A DNA stretch of 64,000 nucleotides. Origin: Streptosporangium roseum DSM 43021 (GTDB lineage: Bacteria; Actinomycetota; Actinomycetes; Streptosporangiales; Streptosporangiaceae). A program made the position numbers and the translations under genes. Shown here in pieces: positions 7,239 to 15,673 of the stretch (its first letter is position 1; each line of letters begins with the position of its first letter). The notes beneath the pieces were generated by a model that was not told the DNA's origin, made no database searches, and saw only the letters and a list, made by a program, of their open reading frames with translations. The stretch spans positions 992,001 through 1,056,000 of the forward strand of contig NC_013595.1 of NCBI RefSeq assembly GCF_000024865.1. Reading direction: 5' to 3'.

Positions 7239-7778
7239 TCAGGACAGGGTGTCCTTGACCGCGATCTGGCCGTTGTTGATCACGAACTTCTGGTTGGTGT
7301 TGGTGCTGCCGCACTGCCACAGGTACACCTGGGTGCTGTTGCCGCGGCCGTTGGTAACGTCCAGGCATAGGGGGTTGCCTGAGTTGAGGGTGGACTTGAG
7401 GATGATCGCGCCTCTCTGGACGACCCAGAGCTGGTTGGCGTTACCCAGGCACTGCCACTGGTAGACCCGGGTGCCGTTGGTGCGGCCGTTGGAGGAGTCC
7501 AGACACATCACCTGGCTCTTGCCGATGGTGTCTTCCACCTTGATGAGGCCGTTGTCGATGACGAACCTCTGGTTGGTGTTGTTGCTGTCGCACTGCCATT
7601 GGTACATCAGGGTGCCGTTGCCACGGTTGTTGCTGATGTCGACGCACATCGGGGGCCAGGCCAGGGCGGTGCGACCGGCGGGCTGGCGAGCGGAGGAGGT
7701 GGCGGCGGCGGGCAGGGTGGTTACCGCACCCACCGCGGTGAAGATGACAGCGACGGCTAGCAGGCGGCGAGCAAGCAC
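7239..7778 (-). CDS. Secreted ricin-type beta-trefoil lectin
   Basis: A 179-residue exported protein. Residues 1-25 are a signal peptide (LARRLLAVAVIFTAVGAVTT, then AxA sites), and the rest is one RICIN domain made of three homologous blocks: each has a C-x-D or C-L-D segment followed by Q-W-Q-C and a closing N-Q-x-[FW] (NQRF, NQLW, NQKF). Such domains bind galactose or xylan-type sugars, usually as an accessory to a hydrolase; here it stands alone. The start is set at GTG preceded by GGGGG; a longer frame from an upstream ATG would put uncharged sequence before the signal. The cysteines are spaced to form intradomain disulfides. Confidence 0.85.
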   Translation of the reverse strand: MLARRLLAVAVIFTAVGAVTTLPAAATSSARQPAGRTALAWPPMCVDISNNRGNGTLMYQWQCDSNNTNQRFVIDNGLIKVEDTIGKSQVMCLDSSNGRTNGTRVYQWQCLGNANQLWVVQRGAIILKSTLNSGNPLCLDVTNGRGNSTQVYLWQCGSTNTNQKFVINNGQIAVKDTLS

Positions 7779-8301
7779 GATTGGCCCCCAGGAGAGTTGA
7801 TCAGGTCTCAAGCACCATGCCATGACCGACAGTCCTTGATCAATTACTCTGCGTGCAAGCCCTCGCGTGTCGTGATGTGATGCCGGTCAGAGGAAGCCGT
7901 GACGGTCGTCCGGCATCCGGGGTTGCAGTTCAGGGGGGTCCAGGGCCGTTCAGAGTAGATCGCATAGACGTGCCGACCTGCATTGATCGGCCGATGCCGC
8001 CCGCCTGGTGCGGCTTCATGGGGATGCCGCCTGGCGCGAATGGCGATGGAGCGAAGCCCGCAACGGTGCCGCCCGTGCTGAGCTCTGCCTCATGAGCACC
8101 GAGGATGGCGGCGTTCCGCGTTCCCACGCGGTCCGAGCTTGCGGGCCGCACGCCGCGCATGCGGCCTGGGGGTCGTCCTCGCGCGCGCTCGCCACTCGGA
8201 CGCTCAGGCGCGAAGGCCGAAGATCCCCTGAGCCCCGAGATGCCCGCGGCGAGCGATGCCGCTGTATCAGGTCCTCCGGCACGCGCGGATAGGGTGACGC
8301 G
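7779..8301. other. Intergenic region without recognisable gene
   Basis: About 520 bases. Several overlapping frames are open on both strands but none has a credible start, family motif or consistent codon pattern. It should hold the divergent promoters of the lectin and acetyltransferase genes; no clear -35/-10 pair stands out. Confidence 0.4.
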
Positions 8302-8871
8302 GTGCAGATCTATGGGGAGACCGAGCGGCTGATGTTGCGCCGCATCACCGAGGACGACGCCGACAACCTGGTGGAGCTTGACAGCGATCCCGAGGTCATG
8401 CGCCACCTGAGCGGTGGTGAGCCGACGTCACGAGAGAAGATCGTCGGCGAGGTCCTTCCCCGCATATTGAGCTACACCGGCGACCAGGGGTTCTTCGCCG
8501 CGATCGAGAAGTCGACGGCGGAGTTCCTCGGGTGGTTTCTCCTGCGAGCCAAGCACGGTGAGCCCGAGGACGAGCCTGAGCTGGGCTACCGGTTGCGCAA
8601 GGTCGCTTGGGGGAAGGGTTATGCCACCGAGGGGTCGGTGGCGCTGATCCGGAAGGCCTTCGGCGAGTTGGGAGCCCGTCGCGTCTACGCGGAGGCTCTG
8701 GCGGTCAACGTCGGCTCGCGGCGGGTGATGGAGAAGGCCGGGCTGCAGTACGTGCGCTCGTTTCACGTCGACAGGCCGGAGATCCCGGGATCCGAGCAGG
8801 GGGCAGTGGAATACGAGCTGCTGAGAGCCGACTGGGAACGCCTCCGGAGGGGGCCGCAGACTCCGGGATGA
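8302..8871 (+). CDS. GNAT family N-acetyltransferase (RimJ/RimL type)
   Basis: A 189-residue acyltransferase expected to move an acetyl group from acetyl-CoA to an amine, either a protein N-terminus or a small molecule. The opening TERLMLRRITEDDADNLVEL is typical of the RimJ/RimL/SpeG branch. The acetyl-CoA loop is in LRKVAWGKGYATEGSVALI (about 97-115), with the following helix and the conserved N-x-x-S-R-x-V-M-E-K-A-G-L segment near 140-152. The start is GTG, with AGGG eight bases before it. It stands alone between intergenic regions, so no partner suggests its substrate. Confidence 0.88.
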   Translation: MQIYGETERLMLRRITEDDADNLVELDSDPEVMRHLSGGEPTSREKIVGEVLPRILSYTGDQGFFAAIEKSTAEFLGWFLLRAKHGEPEDEPELGYRLRKVAWGKGYATEGSVALIRKAFGELGARRVYAEALAVNVGSRRVMEKAGLQYVRSFHVDRPEIPGSEQGAVEYELLRADWERLRRGPQTPG

Positions 8872-8950
8872 TCGCCGTGCGAACCTGCGGGCCGTAGGCG
8901 GCTGAGGTCGAAGCCTGACCATTCCGCCTTCCGCGACGTCCGCCGCCGGC

Positions 8951-9030
8951 ACAGCGCCGCCGACGGGTTACCGCCGATCGTCTACGGCCAACAGCGCCGC
9001 CGACGGGTTACCACCGATCGTCTACGGCCA
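8951..9030. repeat. 40-bp tandem duplication
   Basis: Two head-to-tail 40-bp units beginning ACAGCGCCGCCGACGGGTTA and differing at one base (CCGCC versus CCACC). They lie in the untranslated gap between the acetyltransferase and a membrane-protein gene. Near-identity indicates a recent duplication. No function is evident. Confidence 0.9.
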
Positions 9031-9131
9031 GCGGATCACCGCCGCCAGGGCGGCCGCCACGGCGAGGCGTCAGCAGCTCATCGCCGCATGGAAAAGTCTC
9101 CGTGATTTGAGGGGATTGCTACCCTTCGGCC

Positions 9132-9698
9132 ATGGATCTTCAGGATCAGGCGCTCGGCAAGAGCCAATGGTGGCGGCGAGGGCTCATACTCGGCCCTGTT
9201 GCTGTGAGCGCCGTCCTGACCCTTTTCTCCGCGGCTCATCCTGGCGGCAACTTTCCTTTGATCCTCGTCGCCGCCCCGATATGGCTCTTGTCCGGCCTCA
9301 TATGGATCTCGCTCCTCATGACACGGGGCAGTGCTTACAGGCGTAGCCCATGGATCATCGCGACGCCACTCGTCGGGGTACTCACACTCGTTCTGGCGAA
9401 CTCCCCGCTACCGATGCGGGTGGCGTTTCTGATCTCCGAGGCCGCTCTCAGCAACTACGCGCAGTCGTTACCCGAACAAGAGGGTGTGTCGTTCAAGGAC
9501 CAGCGTGCGGGGCTGTTCACCATCGCCACGGCGCAACGCTGGAAGGGAATCACGCAACTCGGCGTCGCCGACACCGGCGGGATGCTCACCGAGTGCGGAT
9601 TCGCTCATGTTCCCAGCGGACGAGTGAAGGATCTCGACGTGTCCTCAGCCGACCATCTGACCGGCGACTGGTACGCGACATGCACTGACTACGACTGA
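9132..9698 (+). CDS. Hypothetical membrane protein, three TM segments
   Basis: An unrecognised 188-residue protein. Hydrophobic helices lie near residues 17-38, 42-63 and 73-98 (LILGPVAVSAVLTLFSA, FPLILVAAPIWLLSGLIW, IIATPLVGVLTLVLA), followed by a polar domain of about 90 residues that ends with paired cysteines (ECGF and ATCTDYD) and is therefore probably outside the membrane. The start is the ATG at the head of the open frame. It has no operon partner: a gene-free gap lies upstream and the next gene is convergent. Confidence 0.6.
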   Translation: MDLQDQALGKSQWWRRGLILGPVAVSAVLTLFSAAHPGGNFPLILVAAPIWLLSGLIWISLLMTRGSAYRRSPWIIATPLVGVLTLVLANSPLPMRVAFLISEAALSNYAQSLPEQEGVSFKDQRAGLFTIATAQRWKGITQLGVADTGGMLTECGFAHVPSGRVKDLDVSSADHLTGDWYATCTDYD

Positions 9699-9871
9699 CG
9701 CACCGGTTGCGGGACCACGTCCCGCTGTCTCGCGCGAGCCTGCCGAAGAGGCTTCCGCTACCGCTCCCTGTCTGCCTTGGCAGAGGTCCAGACGGCCATA
9801 CCGGCCAAAGGCGGCGGCTCCAGTCAAGCGGCCTCCGAAGCGCGGACGGGTTTCCCGGTGCGGGCGATCGG

Positions 9872-10462
9872 CTATCCGATGCCCAGGAGCAGCATCGCCA
9901 CCGACAGGATCAACGCCCCGAGCCCGCCGACCGCGCAGGCGATCACCGCGCCGCGGCGGTCGGCCAGGCCGCGCAGGTGAACGAGCGCGGCCGTGATGAA
10001 CAGGAGCCCGCCCGCCATGAACCACGGGCCCCACAGGTAGGTGTACCAGCGGATCACGGGCAGGAGATCCGGTGCGATCCCGGCGCTGTCGGCCTGCATG
10101 AGCAGCCCCTGCACGACGAACAGGCCGCCGTGCCACAGGAGCAGCCCCCCGGCGCCCCAGGCGGCCAGTTGCAGGAGCCGGCTCATGCCCGTGCCCCAGC
10201 GGCGCAGCAGGGCGAGCCCGACCACCCCGCCGACGACCTTGAGCGCGCCGGTGGCCCACAGGACCACGAGGAACCAGGTGACCCGGTCCTCCACCATCTT
10301 GACCAGAGGCGGGGCGATCGTCGTGGCGGCGCCGGCCGTACCTCCCAGTGCCCAGTAGAAACTCGGCAGGGCGAACAGGAAGCCCCACGCCGCCACGCCG
10401 TACGCCGCCCACGCCGCGCGGCGCGATCGCGGTGCCGTCTCGTTGACCTGCGAAGTCGTCAT
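9872..10462 (-). CDS. DUF3995-like integral membrane protein
   Basis: A 196-residue protein with about four to five transmembrane helices (AAYGVAAWGFLFALPSFYWALGG, VTWFLVVLWATGALKVVGGVVGLALL, MSRLLQLAAWGAGGLLLWHGG, WFMAGGLLFITAALVHL, AVIACAVGGLGALILSVAMLLL). The repeated W-G-L/F-A-x-P-S-F-Y-W-A-L-G-G opening resembles DUF3995 membrane proteins of unknown function. The start is placed at the ATG giving MTTSQVNETAP; longer upstream sequence is of intergenic composition. It converges on the preceding membrane gene. Confidence 0.65.
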   Translation of the reverse strand: MTTSQVNETAPRSRRAAWAAYGVAAWGFLFALPSFYWALGGTAGAATTIAPPLVKMVEDRVTWFLVVLWATGALKVVGGVVGLALLRRWGTGMSRLLQLAAWGAGGLLLWHGGLFVVQGLLMQADSAGIAPDLLPVIRWYTYLWGPWFMAGGLLFITAALVHLRGLADRRGAVIACAVGGLGALILSVAMLLLGIG

Positions 10463-10802
10463 ACCCGCAACGGTTCCAGCGTCTCCTGCCCGATGCCTCC
10501 CGCCGGAGGGTGACGGCCCTCCCTCCACAGGGGGAAAGCCGCCTTGGCATCCCCGGGGGGCGGGACCAGGACGTCGCGGCGGGCTGGATACAGGGCCGCG
10601 CCGACGTGTCGCCGTGGGCCTTCGGGCCGGCCCTCCCCTCTCGCCTCCGCCCTGACACCTGCGGCCGCGATCGGGCGGGAGCCGGTCTCCCCCGGGGCGG
10701 AGTCATATCGTCGCTGGCGCAAAAATAATGCTTAATCCCCCATTAGCAGGCGTTAACCGGCGAAAGTTGTACCGTTCCGAGCCGCCACGTAGCGTCGCAG
10801 AC
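10463..10802. other. Intergenic gap with an A+T-rich patch
   Basis: No gene is supported. Around 10720-10770 the sequence drops sharply in G+C (AAAAATAATGCTTAATCCCC and GGCGTTAACCGGCGAAAG), the likely promoter zone of the small downstream gene. No confident -35/-10 pair. Confidence 0.4.
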
Positions 10803-11042
10803 ATGGCTGTTGAACTCGAGGAACTGTTCGCCCGCCAGGTGGATGTCGGGGTCGCGACAATGGACGTGCCGACCGATGACGGCGTGGTGAGCACCCACGT
10901 GGTCGTGCAGCAGGTCTCCGCGACCGACCGCAAGTCCGGGCAGGAGCGGAAACTCCTGCTCGTCTTCGACCCGTCCGGGGTCATCGCGATGGCCGACGTC
11001 CTGCGCCAGGCGGCGGAGAAGGCACAGGCCGAGCCGTCGTAG
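10803..11042 (+). CDS. Small acidic cytoplasmic protein, unknown
   Basis: A 79-residue acidic protein without signal peptide or membrane helix. The ATG giving MAVELEELFARQ is preferred; an ATG 75 nt upstream lies in A+T-rich promoter-like sequence and would add a basic leader of different composition. Predicted strands and a helix (STHVVVQQV, KLLLVFDPSGVIAMADVLRQ) look like a compact alpha/beta fold. No family recognised. It converges on the secreted paralogue pair. Confidence 0.6.
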   Translation: MAVELEELFARQVDVGVATMDVPTDDGVVSTHVVVQQVSATDRKSGQERKLLLVFDPSGVIAMADVLRQAAEKAQAEPS

Positions 11043-11070
11043 CGGCCCGGCTCGGCGCGCGTCAGGCAGG

Positions 11071-11643
11071 TCAGGCGGGTTCGATGCGGGCCGCCAGCCG
11101 GTAGGAGAAGCCCTTGCCGGCCGGGGAGGTGGCGTTGATGTACTGCGGCCCCTCCCCGCTCCCGATGGTGACCGGGATGCGCAGCAGCAGGTCGTCGCCG
11201 ATGTGGTCGTCCTCCCACACCTCGATCGTGAACGTCGCGCCGGGGTGGGCCGTCAGATGGATGTACGGCCCGGCGGCGCGCTGCGTGGAGCCGGCGGAGC
11301 AGTCCGAGGCGTCGCTCGTCCACACCCAGCAGGTCCGGACCTTGGTGTCGGCCTCGTCACCGTTGGTGGGCCAGATGTAGTAGTGGCTGCCGTCCGGCTC
11401 CTTGAGCTCGACGCGGACCTCGTCTTCGCCGCTCTCCTCCAGATCGTCGGCCTGGAGCGAGCCGAACACGAGCTTGAGGGGGCCCGGGGCGGTGAGCGGG
11501 GACACCGGGATCAGCGAGGGGGGCGGGGTGGTCGGGACGGCCGGGGTCGTCGGGGTGGCCAGGGCCGCCTGGGGTGGTGCGAGGACCGCGGTCAGCGTCA
11601 GCGCCGCGGCGGCGGTGGCGATCCTGGTCAGGATGGTGCGCAC
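11071..11643 (-). CDS. Secreted acidic protein, paralogue B
   Basis: A 190-residue exported protein of unknown function: signal peptide (MRTILTRIATAAAALTLTAV, cleavage near ALA-TP), a Thr/Pro linker (about 30-50) and an acidic beta-rich domain. It shares with the gene 15 nt upstream the blocks DDLEESGEDEV, W/F-P-T-N, a cysteine pair, and WEDDHIGDDLLLRIPV. The D-D-x-x-G-D-D pattern is what calcium-binding loops of C2-like domains look like, but the fold is an inference. It is second in a two-gene unit. No close family can be named. Confidence 0.7.
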   Translation of the reverse strand: MRTILTRIATAAAALTLTAVLAPPQAALATPTTPAVPTTPPPSLIPVSPLTAPGPLKLVFGSLQADDLEESGEDEVRVELKEPDGSHYYIWPTNGDEADTKVRTCWVWTSDASDCSAGSTQRAAGPYIHLTAHPGATFTIEVWEDDHIGDDLLLRIPVTIGSGEGPQYINATSPAGKGFSYRLAARIEPA

Positions 11644-11658
11644 GTGATCGATCCTCTG

Positions 11659-12156
11659 TCAGTAGGAGGGCTCTAGGCGGAAGTTGAGCGTGTAGTGGTA
11701 GCCGTTGATGTTGGCCTCCTCGCGGAAGTACTGGGTCTCGCTGATCGGCTCGGGCCAGAGCGGCACGTTGATCAGCGTGTCGTCTCCCGCGATGTCGTCC
11801 TCGCGGAGCGCCACCATCAGCAGCGTGCCGTTGGCGGTGTAGGAGGGCTTGTGGGCGGAGTAGTAGCCCCGGTGGTTGGTGCCGGCAGGGCAGCTGTCCC
11901 CGCTGATGTAGATGCAGTCGTTGCGGGCCACCGACAACTCGCCGGTGTTCGTCGGGAAGAGCTGGCGGGCCTTCCCCTGGTACTGGGCGATCACGTAGAC
12001 CTCGTCGTGCCCGCTCTCCTCCAGGTCGTATGCGGTGAAGCTCTCCAGGACGACCCTGACCATCGGCGCCGGCTCGGCGTACGCGGCGCCTCCTGTCAGG
12101 AGTGACCCGATGATGATCGCGACGCTCAGCGACGCCCGGGTGAGTAAGCGATGCAT
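11659..12156 (-). CDS. Secreted acidic protein, paralogue A
   Basis: A 165-residue exported protein with a signal peptide (MHRLLTRASLSVAIIIGSLL, then AYA-EP) and a single domain paralogous to the gene 15 nt downstream: YDLEESGHDEVYV, LFPTNTG, two cysteines in CIYISGDSC, and REDDIAGDDTLINVPL align block by block. It lacks the Pro/Thr linker of its partner. The pair probably arose by tandem duplication and may act together at the cell surface. Function unknown; the clustered aspartates suggest metal binding. Confidence 0.7.
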   Translation of the reverse strand: MHRLLTRASLSVAIIIGSLLTGGAAYAEPAPMVRVVLESFTAYDLEESGHDEVYVIAQYQGKARQLFPTNTGELSVARNDCIYISGDSCPAGTNHRGYYSAHKPSYTANGTLLMVALREDDIAGDDTLINVPLWPEPISETQYFREEANINGYHYTLNFRLEPSY

Positions 12157-12562
12157 GCTGTCCCCCTGTCAACGGTGATGTTGTCCGCCGGACAGCATGG
12201 CCAGGGCCCCTTGTCGCTCTCTTGGATCTCACTGGCAATGGCCGAGAACGGCCTTATTTCGCAAAATTCGCCCCATAGGCTCGTTTCTTCCACCGGCTCG
12301 CCGTCCGCGGCCTCCCGCATTCACGGCGGGGTGTTCTGCCGCCGGATCCGTCGGCGCGGGCGGCTGCCCCGTGTTTCCCCATGGTCTGAGGCACGTAAAG
12401 CGGGCACCGCGAAGGCCCCTCGCGACCGACGCACATTTAATCGCATTTATGGACATTGACCCGGAAACTACGCAACAAGGTCGAGAGCGTTATCCCTATT
12501 TAGATGTTGTGCGCTGTGTGATTTCATGACTACTGTCAGTAAAAGATGCCTCGGGGGTCTTT
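12157..12562. other. Divergent intergenic region with A+T-rich promoter zone
   Basis: About 400 bases between the secreted paralogues and the WxL-like gene. No gene is supported. The right half (about 12430-12560) is clearly richer in A+T than the genome (TTTAATCGCATTTATGG and CCCTATTTAGATGTTG), which suggests a promoter region of a tightly controlled or acquired surface locus. I cannot assign exact elements. Confidence 0.4.
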
Positions 12563-13084
12563 GTGTTAACAGCGCCTAAAGTCCGATTGCTGCTGCTGGT
12601 TCTCACGGCGTCCGGCGTGCTGTCCGGCATGGGGGCGACGGCCCGGGCGGACTCCGGCAGCGACAGCACGGTCGCCAACGTCGTCGTGGACACGTCGATC
12701 ACGCTGACCGCCATGACGCCCTCCTTCACCCTGCGCGGCATCCCCGGCGAGACGGTGACGGAGAAATCCGCGGTCAGCATGAGGGTGACGACGAACAACC
12801 TCGCGGGCTACGTCGTCACCGTCCGGCCGGTCTCCACCGAGCTGGTCGGATCGATCCCGGGCAACGACGACGTCATCCCGACGTCCCTGCTGGAGGTCCG
12901 CGGGCCCGAGCAGGGGAACGGCTTCACCTCGCTGACGCCGGGGGCTCCGGTGCAGGTGGCGAGCTCGGCGGTGCGGGCGGTGCCGGGCGGCGACATCATC
13001 GACAGCGACTACCGGATCACCATCCCGCCCGTCCGCTCCGACACCTACAGCGGCACGCTCGACTATGTGGCGACAACCCTGTGA
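12563..13084 (+). CDS. Secreted WxL-like beta-rich protein
   Basis: A 173-residue exported protein. A signal peptide covers about 1-29 (VRLLLLVLTASGVLSG, then ARA-DS). The mature part is beta-rich: repeated V/T-x-V patterns, TEKSAVSMRVTTNNLAGYVVTV near 67-88, and a closing YRITIPPV...YSGTLDYVATTL. The N-N-x-x-G-Y-x-V-T-V stretch and the Y-x-G-T-L-x-Y-V end resemble WxL-type and pilin-like surface proteins. The start is GTG. The next gene begins inside this one and encodes a DUF916-like membrane protein, the usual companion of WxL proteins. Role is probably at the cell envelope. Confidence 0.65.
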   Translation: MLTAPKVRLLLLVLTASGVLSGMGATARADSGSDSTVANVVVDTSITLTAMTPSFTLRGIPGETVTEKSAVSMRVTTNNLAGYVVTVRPVSTELVGSIPGNDDVIPTSLLEVRGPEQGNGFTSLTPGAPVQVASSAVRAVPGGDIIDSDYRITIPPVRSDTYSGTLDYVATTL

Positions 13085-14054
13085 ACCGGCGGCGGGGCGG
13101 CCGCGCGGACCGGGCCGCACTCGGGCCGGCAGGCTCCGGCGTGTGATCGTCGCCTCCCTGATGGCGGGGGGCGTCGCGCTGGCCGCGGGGCCGGGCGCGT
13201 CGGAGGCGTCGGGTACGGCCCCCGCCCCTGATTTCTCGCTGACGGTGAGCCCGGCGCGACTCGTCGTGCGGCCGGGCCACATCGATGACCCGCAGCGGTT
13301 CCGGGTCCTGAACGGGGGTCGGTCGCCGGTCGACATCGTCGTGAACAGGGCGAGCTTCACCGCGGACGCGGACGGAAAAGTGATCTTCGACCGGGACGCC
13401 CCTCATTCGGCGGCCGGGTGGCTCCAAGTCAGTCCCGCGGCCTTTCACCTCGGTCCCGGGGAGAGGCGGCGGGTCACCGTCCGGGTCGACCCCCCGGCGG
13501 AGCCGGAGAACGGGGAGCACCAGGTGGCGCTGCTCTTCACGGCGCCCGCCGGCTCCGGTACGGGCAACATCAGGCTCAACCGGACGATCGGCACACCGAT
13601 CTACGTCACGGTTCCGGGCCCGATCGACACCTCCGTGCGCCTCGGCGGCCTGCGCGCCGCCGATTTCGCGATCAGCGGCCCCGTGGAGTTCGGCGCCACC
13701 GTCGAGAACGTGGGGACCGTGCGCCGCGACTTCTTCGGCGAGGAGGGCCTGAAGGTCGAGGTCAACGGGCGTGAGATCCCCTTCCCGGACTTCACCGTGC
13801 TCCGCGGGACCAGCCGGGACGTCACCGTCCGGTGGAAGGACCCGCCGTTGATGTGCGTCTGCCACGCGAAGGTGTCGGTCACCGGGCCGGACGGGACGTC
13901 CAGCCGCAGCGCCACCGTGGTCGTCTTCCCGCTGCACCTCTTCGCGATGCTGCTGTCGGTGTCGGGGGCGCTCTACCTCCTCGCGCTGTGGGCGCGGCGG
14001 CGATGCCAGGCGCACCTGCTCGGCATCGTCCGGAAGGCGCGCGACCCCGACTGA
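13065..14054 (+). CDS. DUF916-like exported protein with C-terminal TM anchor
   Basis: A 329-residue protein translated from inside the preceding gene (20-nt overlap), implying coupling. Residues 20-45 are the hydrophobic export segment. Two Ig-like beta domains follow: FSLTVSPARLVVRPG...RFRVLNGGRSPVDIVV (about 57-100) and the DIAV/PVEFGATVENVG region (about 205-265); this tandem is the pattern of DUF916/WxL-interacting and fimbrial-chaperone-like proteins. A C-terminal helix (HLFAMLLSVSGALYLLALW) and basic tail anchor it. A GTG 78 nt later is an alternative start but would leave the signal without its arginine-rich n-region. Probably holds the WxL-like partner at the cell surface; inference. 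Confidence 0.65.
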   Translation: MWRQPCEPAAGRPRGPGRTRAGRLRRVIVASLMAGGVALAAGPGASEASGTAPAPDFSLTVSPARLVVRPGHIDDPQRFRVLNGGRSPVDIVVNRASFTADADGKVIFDRDAPHSAAGWLQVSPAAFHLGPGERRRVTVRVDPPAEPENGEHQVALLFTAPAGSGTGNIRLNRTIGTPIYVTVPGPIDTSVRLGGLRAADFAISGPVEFGATVENVGTVRRDFFGEEGLKVEVNGREIPFPDFTVLRGTSRDVTVRWKDPPLMCVCHAKVSVTGPDGTSSRSATVVVFPLHLFAMLLSVSGALYLLALWARRRCQAHLLGIVRKARDPD

Positions 14055-14069
14055 GACGGGCCCGGCCCC

Positions 14070-14169
14070 CCGCGTACGGCCTCCCGCGCGCCGCGTCACC
14101 GGCCCGGCCTCCCGCGTACGGCCTCCCGCGTACGGCCTCCCGCGTACGGCCTCCCGCGCGCCGCGTCAC
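14070..14169. repeat. 14-bp tandem repeat between convergent genes
   Basis: Three exact copies of GGCCTCCCGCGTAC run head to tail (14106-14147), flanked on both sides by a longer unit ending in CCGCGCGCCGCGTCAC. The array fills most of the gap between the DUF916-like and leucine-rich-repeat genes, which converge here. It is too short and unspaced for CRISPR. Copy number probably varies between strains. Confidence 0.85.
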
Positions 14170-14214
14170 AGGTCCGGTGTCCCGTATCCGGTGTTCGGAG
14201 GTGTCCGGCGGTGG

Positions 14215-15279
14215 TCAGCGGAGCACGACGCAGCCGCGCCCGCTCAGGCGGTGCAGGACCTCGGGGTCGCCGTCGTCGAGCTTGTTCCAGCGGAGGTCGA
14301 GCTTCTCCAGCGCGGGCAGGTCGGCGAGGCCGCCGGGGATCTCGCGGAGCCGGTTGTTGCGCAGGTCCAGGTGGGTGAGGCGGCTCAGCCCGGTGAGGGA
14401 GCCGGGCAGGGATGTGATCGCGTTGTTCCTGAGATCGAGCAGCCTGAGTCCCGACAGGTCGCCGACCGAGGCGGGCAGGCAGGTGAGGGCGTTGTTCATC
14501 AGGTGGAGCTCGCGCAGCTCGCGGAGCCGGCCGATGGTCTCGGGGATCTCGCGGAGCCGGTTGCCGTAGAGCCGCAGCTCGCGCAGGGCGGTGAGGCCGC
14601 CGATCGCGGCGGGGAGATCGGTGAGGCGGTTGTCGGTCAGGTTCAGGTAGGTGAGGCGGGTGAGCCCGCCCAGGGACGCGGGGACCGAGGTGAAGCGGTT
14701 GTCGCTCAGGTAGAGGTAGTCGGTGAGGTTGGAAAGGTCGCCGATCGCCTCGGGGATCCGGGTGAGCGCGTTGTGTCCCAGGTCCAGCATGCGCAGCTCG
14801 GTCAGCCGGCCTATCGTCTCCGGCACCTCGGTGATCGAGTTCTCCGCGAGGTTCAGGGAGGCCAGGCCGGTCAGCCGCCACAGGCCGGCGGGGACGGATG
14901 TCAGGGCGTTGCCGCCGACGGCCAGGTGCCGCAGGCCCCGGAGCAGTCCGATGCCCTCGGGGAGCTCGCCGATCGCGTTGCCGTACAGGAAGAGCGTCCG
15001 CAGCTCGGGCAGTCGCAGGACGCTCTCGGGGAACCGGGTCAGCGCGTTGCCGTCGAGGTGGAGGGCGCGCAGGGCGGTGAGGCCGTGGAGGTCCGGGAGG
15101 TCGCGCAGCCGGTTGCCGTCCAGCCGGAGGTCCTCCAGCCGCGGCAGCCGCCCGACCCACTCCGGCAGCTCGGTCAGCGCGTTCCAGGCCAGGTCGATAC
15201 GGCGCAGCAGGGCGGGGTCGCCGGCGGGGGCCGGGAGTGCGGTGAGTCCCGCGCCGGGCGCCTTCATCTCGTGCGGCAC
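14215..15279 (-). CDS. Leucine-rich repeat protein
   Basis: A 354-residue protein made almost entirely of 23-residue leucine-rich repeats of the pattern L-x-x-L-x-L-x-x-N-x-L-x-x-[IL]-P-x-x-[IL]-G-x-L (about 13 copies from residue 25). This bacterial LRR type forms a solenoid used for protein-protein contacts. No signal peptide, kinase or GTPase domain is fused, so it is probably cytoplasmic. The start is GTG with AGGAG four bases upstream; the frame is open further upstream but is Arg/Pro-rich there. One repeat (LTDYLYLSDNRF) has an extra residue, perhaps a bend. Partner unknown. Confidence 0.85.
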   Translation of the reverse strand: MPHEMKAPGAGLTALPAPAGDPALLRRIDLAWNALTELPEWVGRLPRLEDLRLDGNRLRDLPDLHGLTALRALHLDGNALTRFPESVLRLPELRTLFLYGNAIGELPEGIGLLRGLRHLAVGGNALTSVPAGLWRLTGLASLNLAENSITEVPETIGRLTELRMLDLGHNALTRIPEAIGDLSNLTDYLYLSDNRFTSVPASLGGLTRLTYLNLTDNRLTDLPAAIGGLTALRELRLYGNRLREIPETIGRLRELRELHLMNNALTCLPASVGDLSGLRLLDLRNNAITSLPGSLTGLSRLTHLDLRNNRLREIPGGLADLPALEKLDLRWNKLDDGDPEVLHRLSGRGCVVLR

Positions 15280-15673
15280 GATTCTCCTCGCTCGCGGTGT
15301 GACGCGGGCCGTAGGGGCGGAGGCGTCGGAACGCCGGTCGGACGTCGCTCCTCCGGCCGCCGGCCGCCGGCCGCCGGCCCTCGGGCTGTGGGCCGCAAGG
15401 CCGGGGCCCTCCGGACGTCGGCCGTCAGGACGCGGGCCGTACCTTACCGAAGGCGGCCGGGGCGGGCCGCGGGCCGGGCGGCGACCGGAGCCGGCGGCGA
15501 GGGCTGCCGGAGGCCGAGGGGGCAAGTCGTACGAACCGGCTGCTTTTCACCGGACGCGACGATCTCAGCGTGGCGGCGGGCGACCAAGACGCTCGATCCG
15601 CCACGCGCGGGCAGCTCTTCGTCACATACTGAAACCTCACGCAAGCGGAGAGTGACCGACGAGGGGCGCGGCG
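15280..15673. other. Divergent intergenic region
   Basis: Nearly 400 bases between the LRR gene and the glycosyltransferase. No gene is supported. A short GCCGCCGGCC-type simple repeat lies near 15356-15378. Promoters of both genes must be here; none can be assigned with confidence. Confidence 0.35.

Noticed and set aside
14106..14147. Short tandem repeats considered as a CRISPR array
   Set aside because: Units are 14 bp with no spacers and there are no cas genes.
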